6,408 bases of DNA, taken from an uncultured Oxalobacteraceae bacterium (GTDB lineage: Bacteria > Pseudomonadota > Gammaproteobacteria > Burkholderiales > Burkholderiaceae_D). The stretch covers positions 1-6,408 of the forward strand of contig CALKVB010000128.1 of NCBI GenBank assembly GCA_937996605.1, written 5' to 3'. A model generated the notes under the pieces. It saw nothing but the letters and a program-made list of their open reading frames with translations, did no database searches and was not told the origin of the DNA. Below are positions 1-5,954 of this stretch, piece by piece. Made by a program: the position numbers and the translations under genes. Numbering within the stretch: position 1 is the first letter of the stretch; each line of letters starts with the position of its first letter.

Positions 1-2
1 CG

Positions 3-161
3 ATCTGCAGCGGCGGCTTCAGCAGCGTGGCTTCCGGCGAGGGCGGGCCGGCGCAGGGCAACAAGCAGCTGGCGGTCTACAGCGACTACAACAACACCGG
101 CGCCCACTCGGGCGGACAGCTGGTCGAGGCCAACGTCTTCCAGCAGCAGATCATCGGCGCT
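3..161 (+). other. GC-rich coding fragment of unknown identity, probably foreign to this locus
   Basis: The plus-strand frame starting at position 3 is open from the window edge and reads like real protein, with residues such as VYSDYNNTGAHSGG and QLVEANVFQQQIIG. Codon choice is that of a high-GC genome (AGC, GGC, CAG, CTG, GTC), and 46 of the first 60 bases are G or C, far above the rest of the window. I do not recognise the family. Past about position 161 the same frame stays open but runs antisense through the nirB-like fragment, so the protein-like part is taken to end there. The opposite strand in this stretch gives Val- and Ala-rich low-quality protein, so the plus strand is preferred. 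It is either a contig-end chimera or a scrap of transferred DNA. Confidence 0.4.
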
Positions 162-311
162 ACGGCCACTGAAGTATTCGCTCAGGTGCACCCGGTCATA
201 GGCGGGCCGGGGCTCCTCCGCAATCACCGTCAGGTCCAGCTCGGCCTGCTCCAGCAGGCTTTCCAGACACTTGTGCCCCACCATGCCGTGCCCAATCATG
301 ACCACTTTCAT
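147..311 (-). pseudogene. nirB: N-terminal fragment of nitrite reductase [NAD(P)H] large subunit
   Basis: The minus-strand ATG at 311 opens a reading frame beginning MKVVMIGHGMVGHKCLESLL. This has the FAD-binding GxGxxG motif (Gly7, Gly9, Gly12), a Glu-rich second strand (IAEEP, residues 31-35) and the family-typical stretch PRPAYDRVHLSEYFSG (34-49). Together these match the start of the NADH-dependent assimilatory nitrite reductase large subunit, a cytoplasmic sirohaem enzyme reducing nitrite to ammonium. A Shine-Dalgarno GGAG lies 8 bases before the ATG. Similarity stops at about residue 55 (ADDL, position 147); the frame then continues into sequence with no resemblance to NirB, whereas the full protein is over 800 residues. 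Codon use is GC-rich, unlike the genes to the right. It is a fragment, most likely joined by misassembly or recombination, and should not be read as evidence that this organism has NirB. Confidence 0.65.
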
Positions 312-312
312 T

Positions 313-465
313 GCCTGTACTCCGCATGCTCTACCATTTGTTGCAAAACCCAAAGCCAGGGCTGCGTAATAATTACCCGAATTTTTAAGAGTGGTGTAAT
401 ACCCAACAGGGTCATTGTTGTCTACAAACTGCTGAAGAGTTGCGCGTAATTCGATTTCGTTGACC
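313..465 (-). other. Open minus-strand fragment with protein-like sequence, unidentified
   Basis: The minus strand from about 465 down to 313 is open in one frame and reads like protein, for example VNEIELRATLQQFV followed by DNNDPVGYYTTLKNSGNYY and AALALGFATNG. It lies in frame with and directly upstream of the nirB-like ATG at 311, but NirB has no such N-terminal extension. Composition is intermediate, lower in GC than positions 1-300. The phrase DPVGYY...LALG loosely recalls N-terminal regions of some large haemolysin-type or RTX-like proteins; that is a memory-based guess. Alternatively it is simply upstream DNA that happens to be open. Its right end overlaps the sequence in which the plus-strand permease frame becomes recognisable (441-465). 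Confidence 0.25.
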
Positions 466-1434
466 TTTCCATTACCGCTAAATTATGCCGAGCGCTTACG
501 CAATGTTGAAGGCGTAACAGGGGTTAGTTGGTCGAATTGGTTCGGTGGTGTGTATATTACTGAACGCAACTTCTTTCCTCAATTTGCGGTTGAACCGGCG
601 AGTTATCTAGCCCTGTACCCTGAATATGTGTTGAAAGACGAAGAGAAAAAGGCCTTCTTGTTAGATCGCCAAGGCTGTATTGTTGGCCGCAAACTCGCCA
701 ATCAATATGGCTGGAAGGTCGGCGACCAAATCCCATTACGCGGCACGATTTTCCCCGGCACCTGGACCTTTACTCTGCGCGGCATTTGGGATGGCGCAGA
801 TGCTAAAACAGATGAATCACAATTGCTTTTTCATTGGCAACTTCTGGCCGAAACCACCAAAAAACGCCTCAAACGCAGCGCCGATTATGTTGGCGTATAT
901 ATCGTACGCATCAACGAACCGAATAATGCGCCTATTGTTTCGGAACGGATTGACCAACTATTCAAGAACTCATTGGCAGAGACACTCACCGAGACTGAAA
1001 AAGCATTTCAGCTCGGATTTGTGTCGATGAGTGAAGCCATTTTGGTCGCCGTCAATGCCGTCAGTTACGTCATCATCATAATCATCATGGCAGTCATGGC
1101 CAACACCATGAGTATGACAGCGCGTGAAAGATTAGCGGAATATGCGACACTCAAGGCCTTAGGCTTCTCGCCTGGATTTGTAGTGAAACTTTTATTCGGG
1201 GAAAGCCTTGTCATCGCGTTTATTGGCGGTGGCACCGGACTTTTGTTGACCTTACCAATCGCCGCTGGATTTGCCAAATCTGTCGGTTCTTTATTCCCGG
1301 TGTTTACGGTTTCTGACACCACGATGGCACTGCAGTTACTTGCAAGCCTAATCGTGGGCGTCGTCGCTGCGGCATGGCCGGCATGGAAGATGAGCCGCAT
1401 TGATATTGTCAACGGCTTGAGGCATGTCGCATGA
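460..1434 (+). CDS. FtsX/MacB-type ABC transporter permease, 5' end missing
   Basis: This is a membrane subunit of a type VII (MacB/LolCE-like) ABC transporter. The visible part has the extracytoplasmic domain (about residues 10-185, with FFPQFAVEPASYLALYPEYVL-type family sequence at 38-58) and then the FtsX domain with three membrane segments near 192-215, 242-275 and 288-307. A cytoplasmic coupling stretch (ARERLAEYATLKALGFS, 221-237) and a C-terminus of the PAW..SRIDIVNGLR type follow. The family normally has about 385 residues and begins with a first transmembrane helix; that helix and about 50-60 residues are absent. The TTG at 460 is only the first possible start codon: recognisable family sequence (RNSISLTFPLPL) extends upstream in frame to about 445, and the frame is closed by a TGA at 433-435. 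The gene is therefore cut by the junction at 436-460. Its stop overlaps the next permease by four bases. Confidence 0.85.
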   Translation: MTFPLPLNYAERLRNVEGVTGVSWSNWFGGVYITERNFFPQFAVEPASYLALYPEYVLKDEEKKAFLLDRQGCIVGRKLANQYGWKVGDQIPLRGTIFPGTWTFTLRGIWDGADAKTDESQLLFHWQLLAETTKKRLKRSADYVGVYIVRINEPNNAPIVSERIDQLFKNSLAETLTETEKAFQLGFVSMSEAILVAVNAVSYVIIIIIMAVMANTMSMTARERLAEYATLKALGFSPGFVVKLLFGESLVIAFIGGGTGLLLTLPIAAGFAKSVGSLFPVFTVSDTTMALQLLASLIVGVVAAAWPAWKMSRIDIVNGLRHVA

Positions 1435-2600
1435 AGGCGATTCCACTTTCCTATGTTGCCAGAAATCTGTGGGTGCGACGTGTGACCACCCTGCTCACTG
1501 CTGGCGGTATGGCACTCGTAGTGTTCGTTTTCACCGTGGTCTTGATGATGAGTGAAGGCATTCGAGCAACTCTGGTGGCAACCGGACAGCCTGATAATTT
1601 TTTAGTCTTACGTAAAGGCGCGGGTGCCGAAATCAACAGCGGTATCAGCCGTGATCAAGCAGCGATTATCGAAAGCCTGCCAGGCATTGCCAGTAATCGC
1701 GACGGACTAGCCTTGGTCAGTAAAGAGCCCGTCGTGCTCAATAATTTACCCAAACGCAGCAACGGCAAACCCAGCAATGTCACAGTTCGTGGCACCTCGG
1801 TGCTAGGTTTGGAACTACGCCCTCAAGTAAAGATGGTCGAAGGCCGCATGTTTCGACCAGGCACCTCAGAAATCATTGCAGGTCGCGCCGTCGCGCAAGG
1901 TTTCCGCGGCACTGGTCTAGGTGAAACGCTGCATTTTGCCCAAAGAGATTGGATCGTGGTCGGTATTTTTGACTCAGGCAAAACAGGCTTCGACAGTGAA
2001 ATCTGGGGCGACAGCGAACAAATGATGGCTGCCTTCCGACGCAACGCTTACTCCACCATCGTCTTTCGTCTCAGTGATCTAAGCGTTGCAACACAGCTCA
2101 AGAAAGCAATCGATGACGACCCGCGCTTACAAATCGATGCCAAACCCGAGATTCAATTTTATGCAGAGCAAAGTGAGGCACTAGCGACTTTCATCCGTAT
2201 CCTTGGCCTCAGCCTTTCCATTATTTTCTCGATAGGTGCGATTGTCGGCGCCATGATTACCATGTTCGCCGCCGTCGCTCAACGCGTAGGCGAGATCGGC
2301 ACACTAAGAGCCCTAGGTTTTCGCCGCAATGCAATCTTAATCGCCTTCTTGCTAGAGTCTCTTTTGCTGTCTTTGGTTGGCGGCCTCATCGGCCTATTCA
2401 GTGCCTCTTGGATGCAGACAGTCGATATTTCAACCACCAATTTTCAAACGTTTAGCGAACTCGCTTTCCAATTCAAAATGACATTTGAAATTGTCATGAA
2501 GAGCTTGTTATTTTCCTTATCGATGGGATTTATTGGTGGCTTCATTCCCGCTTGGCGAGCATCTCGCAAGAAGATTGTTGACTGCCTTCGCGAGTCTTAG
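1431..2600 (+). CDS. FtsX/MacB-type ABC transporter permease, second subunit
   Basis: This is a complete 389-residue permease with the typical MacB-like layout: one N-terminal membrane helix (about 20-41), a large extracytoplasmic domain (about 45-250), then three helices near 255-281, 302-326 and 354-376. The cytoplasmic coupling stretch VGEIGTLRALGFRR (286-299) and the C-terminal PAWRASRKKIVDCLRES are characteristic. It starts at an ATG overlapping the previous gene's TGA (ATGA, 1431-1434), with GAGG at 1419-1422 as a ribosome site, so the two permeases are translationally coupled and probably form a heterodimer. Such transporters use mechanotransmission to move lipids, peptides or small molecules across or out of the inner membrane, usually with an ATPase and a periplasmic adaptor. 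Neither partner is in this window, and the substrate cannot be told from sequence. Confidence 0.92.
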   Translation: MKAIPLSYVARNLWVRRVTTLLTAGGMALVVFVFTVVLMMSEGIRATLVATGQPDNFLVLRKGAGAEINSGISRDQAAIIESLPGIASNRDGLALVSKEPVVLNNLPKRSNGKPSNVTVRGTSVLGLELRPQVKMVEGRMFRPGTSEIIAGRAVAQGFRGTGLGETLHFAQRDWIVVGIFDSGKTGFDSEIWGDSEQMMAAFRRNAYSTIVFRLSDLSVATQLKKAIDDDPRLQIDAKPEIQFYAEQSEALATFIRILGLSLSIIFSIGAIVGAMITMFAAVAQRVGEIGTLRALGFRRNAILIAFLLESLLLSLVGGLIGLFSASWMQTVDISTTNFQTFSELAFQFKMTFEIVMKSLLFSLSMGFIGGFIPAWRASRKKIVDCLRES

Positions 2601-2616
2601 AAATCGCGGTGATCAA

Positions 2617-3300
2617 ATGAATTTGGAAACGCACGCTTACTTCGAGCAAGAAGGTTTTTTCATCACTCAAGCGCTACTTACCAGAGCGGATTGCGAAACC
2701 CTAGGTCAAAAGGCATGGCCAGAAACGCGTGCTGGCGGCAACCGTAATCTCCTGCAAGAGCCTTGGTGCCAAGAACTTGCCCGTGAACTTAAGTTACTGC
2801 CGTCACTCGACCAACTCATTCCAGCTGACTTTGTCGCCATTCAATGTACCTACTTTGAAAAATCGACTGCCACAAATTGGTTAGTTCCGATTCATCAAGA
2901 CCTCAGCATTCCTGTCAAACAGCGTATCGACTCGAGTGAATTGACGGGATGGTCAGTCAAAAATGGAGAACACTATGTTCAAGCACCAATTACGTTCACG
3001 GCGCAATTAATTGCGGTGCGTGTACACCTTGATGACTGCGGGCCCGAGGATGGCCCCGTCATGGTGATACCCGGTACTCATTTAGAGGGGAAAATCAATA
3101 GCAGCGAGGCTACACGTATTCGTCAGAACCAAACCAATAACATTTGTGTGCTTAAGGCAGGTGCAGCATTAGTGATGCGCCCTTTACTGCTACATATGTC
3201 TTCAAAAGCACGTGGCGCAAGCAAACGCCGTGTCCTGCACTTTGTCTTTGCGCCAGCAATGCCACCGCTGGCGCTCGAATATGCTTGTTCTGTGAGTTGA
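2617..3300 (+). CDS. Phytanoyl-CoA dioxygenase family Fe(II)/2-oxoglutarate-dependent oxygenase
   Basis: This 227-residue protein belongs to the PhyH-like non-haem iron oxygenases, which use 2-oxoglutarate and oxygen to hydroxylate a substrate. The facial triad is visible: His93 and Asp95 in VPIHQDLSIP, and His193 in PLLLHMSSKA. Arg204 or Arg205 (SKRRVLHFVF) is placed to bind the 2-oxoglutarate carboxylate. RVHLDDCGPEDGPVMVIPGTH (135-155) is the conserved strand and turn region of the family. The ATG at 2617 is chosen because GGTGA sits at 2608-2612 and because the N-terminal NLETHAYFEQEGFF is the usual start. An in-frame start at 2533 would run 68 bases into the permease gene and give a non-family extension. 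It lies only 16 bases after the second permease, so it is probably the last gene of the transporter operon. The substrate is unknown; members act on lipids, amino acids and natural products. Confidence 0.88.
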   Translation: MNLETHAYFEQEGFFITQALLTRADCETLGQKAWPETRAGGNRNLLQEPWCQELARELKLLPSLDQLIPADFVAIQCTYFEKSTATNWLVPIHQDLSIPVKQRIDSSELTGWSVKNGEHYVQAPITFTAQLIAVRVHLDDCGPEDGPVMVIPGTHLEGKINSSEATRIRQNQTNNICVLKAGAALVMRPLLLHMSSKARGASKRRVLHFVFAPAMPPLALEYACSVS

Positions 3301-3316
3301 ATCTTCAAGCAACTCA
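3293..3316. repeat. Inverted repeat between convergent genes
   Basis: TGAGTTG at 3293-3299 and CAACTCA at 3310-3316 form a perfect 7-base inverted repeat with a 10-base loop. It overlaps the oxygenase stop codon and lies in the short gap before the aminopeptidase stop on the other strand. No T-run follows on either strand, so it is not a canonical intrinsic terminator. It could still be a weak bidirectional stop or an mRNA 3'-end structure. Confidence 0.35.
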
Positions 3317-3330
3317 ATGCACAAGGCACT

Positions 3331-4938
3331 TCAGTTTTCTGTGACTTTTCCTTCGAACAGTAAACGTACATTCGGATCAAGCGAAATAAATTTCGGTGCA
3401 ACATCCAATTTGAATTTAAAAGTGTCTTGCGCCCGACTAACGTTAATCCTTTGCATATGCAACTGGCCATTGGCTGTTTGCAATGCTAATTCCAATGGAA
3501 ATTCAAATAATTCTTTTCCAGTTTGCTCAAGTTTTAAAACGACTTCGTGATTCGCTGTATCGTAATGCCAAGTGCCCGCCAACTTAGGATAGCCCGCTTG
3601 GTATAACCACTGTTGAAAGAAAGCTTTGAGATCTTTGCCGCTCGCCTGCTCCATCGCCGCTTGAAAATCTTCGCTCATCGCATTCTTGCCAGCAAATTTC
3701 GCATAGTAAGCACGGATACCGGCCCAGAACACTTCATCGCCCAGATCTTGCCTCAGCATGTGCAACAACCATCCACCTTTTTCGTAAGTATTCGGGCTCA
3801 GGACATTCTTAGGGTCTTGAATCTCAGTATCGACGATAGGTCGCCATACTTTTTGATGGTAACGAATGATTTTTTCGCGATCGGCCAACTGTTGACGCAA
3901 GAAACGATCACGACCATAAGTATGTTCAAGATAGAGATTCGTAAAATAGGTCGCGAAGCCTTCACTTAACCAAACATGATGCCAATCATTCTCGGTTGCC
4001 GAGTTGCCAAACCATTGATGTGCAATTTCATGCGCAACCAAACCTTCTTGTTCACCCTTCCCCGTCACTGAATTTTCAAAATAGAAAATCGTGTTTGCGT
4101 TTTCCAAGCCGCCAAAACGCGTTTTTGACTGAACATTCGCAAGCTTTTTATAAGGATATGGACCGATTTTTTGCTGAAAGAACGTCAAAGGATTGATCGC
4201 AACCGCATAATCACGAAAACCCTCGCTACGATTTTGCGGGAACACCCAACTCGTAATCGCGACATCGTTCAATTTCGCGCTTTCTTGCATCGCGAATTTA
4301 GCCACACCAATTACCATCACTTTGACGGCTAGAGGTACATCTTCTTTCCAATGGGTCAATTTCCGATTGGCGTCGATGTAACTCTCTTCCATTTTTAAGC
4401 CATTCGCGATCACGCTGTACTGTGCCGGCGCAATCACCACAAACTCGACCGCCGCTTTATCGCTAGGATGATCCACTGTTGGTAACCATTGATGACCATG
4501 ATTTGGCCAATTGTCAGCGAAGAAAACACGATCACCATATTTATTTTTACTAATGTTCAAACCGCTGGCAGGCTCGCCGCGATACTGAATTTGAAAGACT
4601 TTAATATCACCGGCTTTCGCGCTTTCTTTCAAATCAATTCTTAAGCGATCAGACTGATGCACAAAATTTTGCGTTTGTTCACTCAAATTCACGGCCAGCA
4701 CTTCCATGCCTTTACCCTCTGAATTTTTATTCGCTAGGTCAAGACTAAAATTCGTCGCCGGCGCAAGAAACTTCACGGTAATCTGAGCCTGTGCTTGGAT
4801 CATGTCGTTTTGATCGTTCAACTCGAGTAAGAAACGATAACGTTGAATATCGATATCTTTGTTTCTCGGATATCGATCATCAGCATGAACGCTGCTAACA
4901 AACAACAGCCCGAACAATAAAGATACAAAAAATTTCAT
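3331..4938 (-). CDS. Secreted M1-family zinc aminopeptidase
   Basis: This 535-residue metallopeptidase should remove N-terminal residues from peptides. A signal peptide (MKFFVSLLFGLLFVSSVHA) with likely cleavage after Ala19 sends it to the periplasm or outside. An N-terminal beta domain (about 25-225) precedes the catalytic domain. Zinc ligands are His303 and His307 of the HEIAH motif and Glu326 in WLSEGFATYF, exactly 19 residues after His307; Glu304 is the catalytic base. Tyr385 (NTYEKGGWLL) is the transition-state tyrosine. The substrate-binding GAMEN motif is GGLEN here (276-280). The protein ends in a short beta domain (about 452-535) without the long helical C-terminal domain of PepN or ERAP, so it is the short form. 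The start at 4938 is supported by the signal peptide; the ribosome site (AGG, 4947-4949) is weak. It is convergent with the oxygenase gene and divergent from the receiver gene, so it is probably transcribed alone. Confidence 0.95.
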   Translation of the reverse strand: MKFFVSLLFGLLFVSSVHADDRYPRNKDIDIQRYRFLLELNDQNDMIQAQAQITVKFLAPATNFSLDLANKNSEGKGMEVLAVNLSEQTQNFVHQSDRLRIDLKESAKAGDIKVFQIQYRGEPASGLNISKNKYGDRVFFADNWPNHGHQWLPTVDHPSDKAAVEFVVIAPAQYSVIANGLKMEESYIDANRKLTHWKEDVPLAVKVMVIGVAKFAMQESAKLNDVAITSWVFPQNRSEGFRDYAVAINPLTFFQQKIGPYPYKKLANVQSKTRFGGLENANTIFYFENSVTGKGEQEGLVAHEIAHQWFGNSATENDWHHVWLSEGFATYFTNLYLEHTYGRDRFLRQQLADREKIIRYHQKVWRPIVDTEIQDPKNVLSPNTYEKGGWLLHMLRQDLGDEVFWAGIRAYYAKFAGKNAMSEDFQAAMEQASGKDLKAFFQQWLYQAGYPKLAGTWHYDTANHEVVLKLEQTGKELFEFPLELALQTANGQLHMQRINVSRAQDTFKFKLDVAPKFISLDPNVRLLFEGKVTEN

Positions 4939-5055
4939 ATTATTGACCTATTAAAAGAACATATATCACACAGAGAACGAGGTGACTCAGTTAAACACAA
5001 CGCCTCGTCTAGCGAATGGAAACCAAGGTAAATGTAAGCACAGCCTCACTTCGAT

Positions 5056-5089
5056 CCATTTCCACTACGCCATTCGAAATGGTGAAGTG
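5056..5089. repeat. Two overlapping, mutually exclusive inverted repeats
   Basis: CCATTTC (5056-5062) pairs perfectly with GAAATGG (5076-5082). Overlapping it, the arm at 5063-5074 pairs with 5078-5089 around a CGA loop: 10 Watson-Crick pairs, one G-T and one mismatch out of 12. The two pairings compete for 5078-5082, so only one can form at a time. It could be an operator for a dimeric regulator or an RNA switch in a 5' leader. Confidence 0.35.
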
Positions 5090-5155
5090 ATAACAAATTT
5101 ACCAAACCAAAAGTATGACAACAAATTTAGGAAAAAATTCGCTCGACATAATTTA
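5089..5155 (+). repeat. Direct repeats with 28-base spacing
   Basis: GATAACAAATTTA at 5089-5101 and GACAACAAATTTA at 5117-5129 differ at one of 13 positions and start 28 bases apart. A degenerate third copy, GACATAATTTA, starts another 28 bases on at 5145 if two bases are dropped. The array lies 46-112 bases upstream of the leader-peptide start, where regulator-binding sites would be expected. The region is AT-rich, so the third copy may be chance. Confidence 0.35.
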
Positions 5156-5200
5156 ACTTTTTTCACATTTAAACACTTGTTTCCCTCGTGAGGATCACAT

Positions 5201-5248
5201 ATGATTAAATTGAATAAACGAACATGTCCAAGACTAGGGAGATACTGA
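5201..5248 (+). CDS. Possible 15-residue leader peptide coupled to the receiver gene
   Basis: ATG at 5201 opens a 15-codon frame (MIKLNKRTCPRLGRY) ending in TGA at 5246-5248. GAGG at 5190-5193, seven bases before the ATG, is the best Shine-Dalgarno sequence in this intergenic region. The stop codon shares its final A with the ATG of the receiver gene (TGATG), the classic arrangement for termination-reinitiation coupling. The peptide is basic (Lys, Arg) and has no homology I recognise. It shows no run of one amino acid that would indicate classic attenuation. It could be a regulatory uORF, or a chance short frame that merely overlaps. Confidence 0.4.
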   Translation: MIKLNKRTCPRLGRY

Positions 5249-5886
5249 TGGAGAAGCGCCATAGCAGTAAAAAGCCCGATTGGCATCCACATTGTCTTTA
5301 CCCGCTTAGCGATAAAAATAATGTGACACCGAATGGCACAGCACTCAGCTATCATGCACTGATGTCCATGCACAGTGAAAGTTCCTTTTCGCCCGATGAT
5401 GACGATGATGATAACCTGATATTCCTTTCTGAAAGCGAAGACGAGCAAGAGCAAACCAAAGCGGGGCAAGCTTGGAAGATCTTAATCGCGGACGATGACA
5501 ATAATGTCCATGACACGACGGTCTTAGCACTCAGTGGGGTTCACATTCATGGCAAACCATTAGAGTTTTTGCATGCCTTCTCTGCAAAAGAAGCGAAAGA
5601 CATTGCCATCAATAATCCTGACACCTCCCTAATCTTACTCGACGTTGTGATGGAGACTGTCGATGCTGGACTCAAGCTCGTCAACGTGCTCAGGGATGAG
5701 TTATCCCGCAAAGACTTACGCATCGTTTTGCGCACTGGACAACCCGGCTATGCGAAAGAAAGCATCATGGGCAACTATGCGATTGATGGCTATGCTACTA
5801 AGTCTAAATTGACACGCTCCATCTTAATTTCTATGCTCAATGAAGTGTTGGATGATACGCAAAAACCAGATGATTTACCCAACTGA
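5248..5886 (+). CDS. Stand-alone response-regulator receiver protein related to DUF3369-type regulators
   Basis: This 212-residue protein carries one receiver domain (about 75-205) that would accept a phosphoryl group from a histidine kinase. The acidic pocket is Asp82-Asp84 (ILIADDDNNVHD), the phospho-acceptor Asp132 (LILLDVVMET), the switch Thr163 (VLRTGQPG) and the conserved Lys185 (GYATKSKLT). The wording ALSG...GKPLEFLHAFSAKEA and LLDVVMET.DAGL.LV is typical of receivers that precede DUF3369 plus an HD-GYP, GGDEF or kinase output. Here the protein stops about 25 residues after the lysine, with no output domain. The N-terminus has an acidic linker with six consecutive Asp (50-55). The ATG at 5248 is preferred because TAGGGAG lies six bases before it. 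ATG 5224 has no ribosome site; Met39 (5362) would fit the family's usual N-terminus but also lacks one. A strong terminator follows. Confidence 0.88.
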   Translation: MEKRHSSKKPDWHPHCLYPLSDKNNVTPNGTALSYHALMSMHSESSFSPDDDDDDNLIFLSESEDEQEQTKAGQAWKILIADDDNNVHDTTVLALSGVHIHGKPLEFLHAFSAKEAKDIAINNPDTSLILLDVVMETVDAGLKLVNVLRDELSRKDLRIVLRTGQPGYAKESIMGNYAIDGYATKSKLTRSILISMLNEVLDDTQKPDDLPN

Positions 5887-5927
5887 GTTCTTACTCCGCT
5901 AAGCGCCATCTCCACTAATCAAGGCAG

Positions 5928-5954
5928 AGCCAGGAATTAATCTTGGCTTTTTTT
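5928..5954 (+). terminator. Rho-independent terminator of the receiver gene
   Basis: AGCCAGGA (5928-5935) and TCTTGGCT (5941-5948) form an 8-base stem with one G-T pair and a five-base ATTAA loop. Seven consecutive T follow from 5948 to 5954. It works for rightward transcription, 42 bases after the receiver stop. On the opposite strand the 3' side lacks a T-run, so it should not stop maiA transcription. The T-run overlaps the maiA stop codon (5953-5955). Confidence 0.85.

Larger units (their letters stand above)
4939..5200. other. Divergent intergenic region with repeats, likely regulatory
   Basis: These 262 bases separate the divergently transcribed aminopeptidase and leader/receiver unit and must contain both promoters. 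I see no convincing gene; the short open frames here give low-complexity peptides. The right half is AT-rich and holds the overlapping hairpins and 28-base-spaced repeats listed separately. CATAAT at 5147-5152 is a possible -10 element for the rightward unit, but no good -35 lies at 17 bases. On the minus strand, TGTGATATAT near 4953-4962 could be an extended -10 for the aminopeptidase. Both promoter guesses are weak. Confidence 0.4.

Noticed and set aside
27..449. A single 140-residue plus-strand protein starting at GTG 27
   Set aside because: Only the part up to about 161 looks like protein; the rest is antisense to the nirB-like fragment and the other minus-strand stretch, so the frame spans joined pieces.
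1..460. Insertion sequence or transposon end explaining the left-end junctions
   Set aside because: No transposase coding, terminal inverted repeat or target duplication could be seen at either junction.
1068..1089. ATC-type repeat as a microsatellite or functional repeat
   Set aside because: It simply encodes the Ile-rich core of a membrane helix in the first permease.
1065..1412. Minus-strand 115-codon open frame
   Set aside because: Antisense to the conserved FtsX membrane domain; Met/Ile-rich because of the ATC repeats, with no family resemblance.
3613..4196. Plus-strand open frames inside the aminopeptidase
   Set aside because: They are antisense to the HEIAH catalytic region of the M1 enzyme and have no recognisable domains.
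4982..5191. 69-codon plus-strand open frame in the intergenic region
   Set aside because: No good ribosome site, protein-unlike sequence, and it spans the hairpins and repeats of a likely promoter region.
5065..5469. 134-codon minus-strand open frame
   Set aside because: Mostly antisense to the receiver gene, whose plus-strand protein is clearly conserved.
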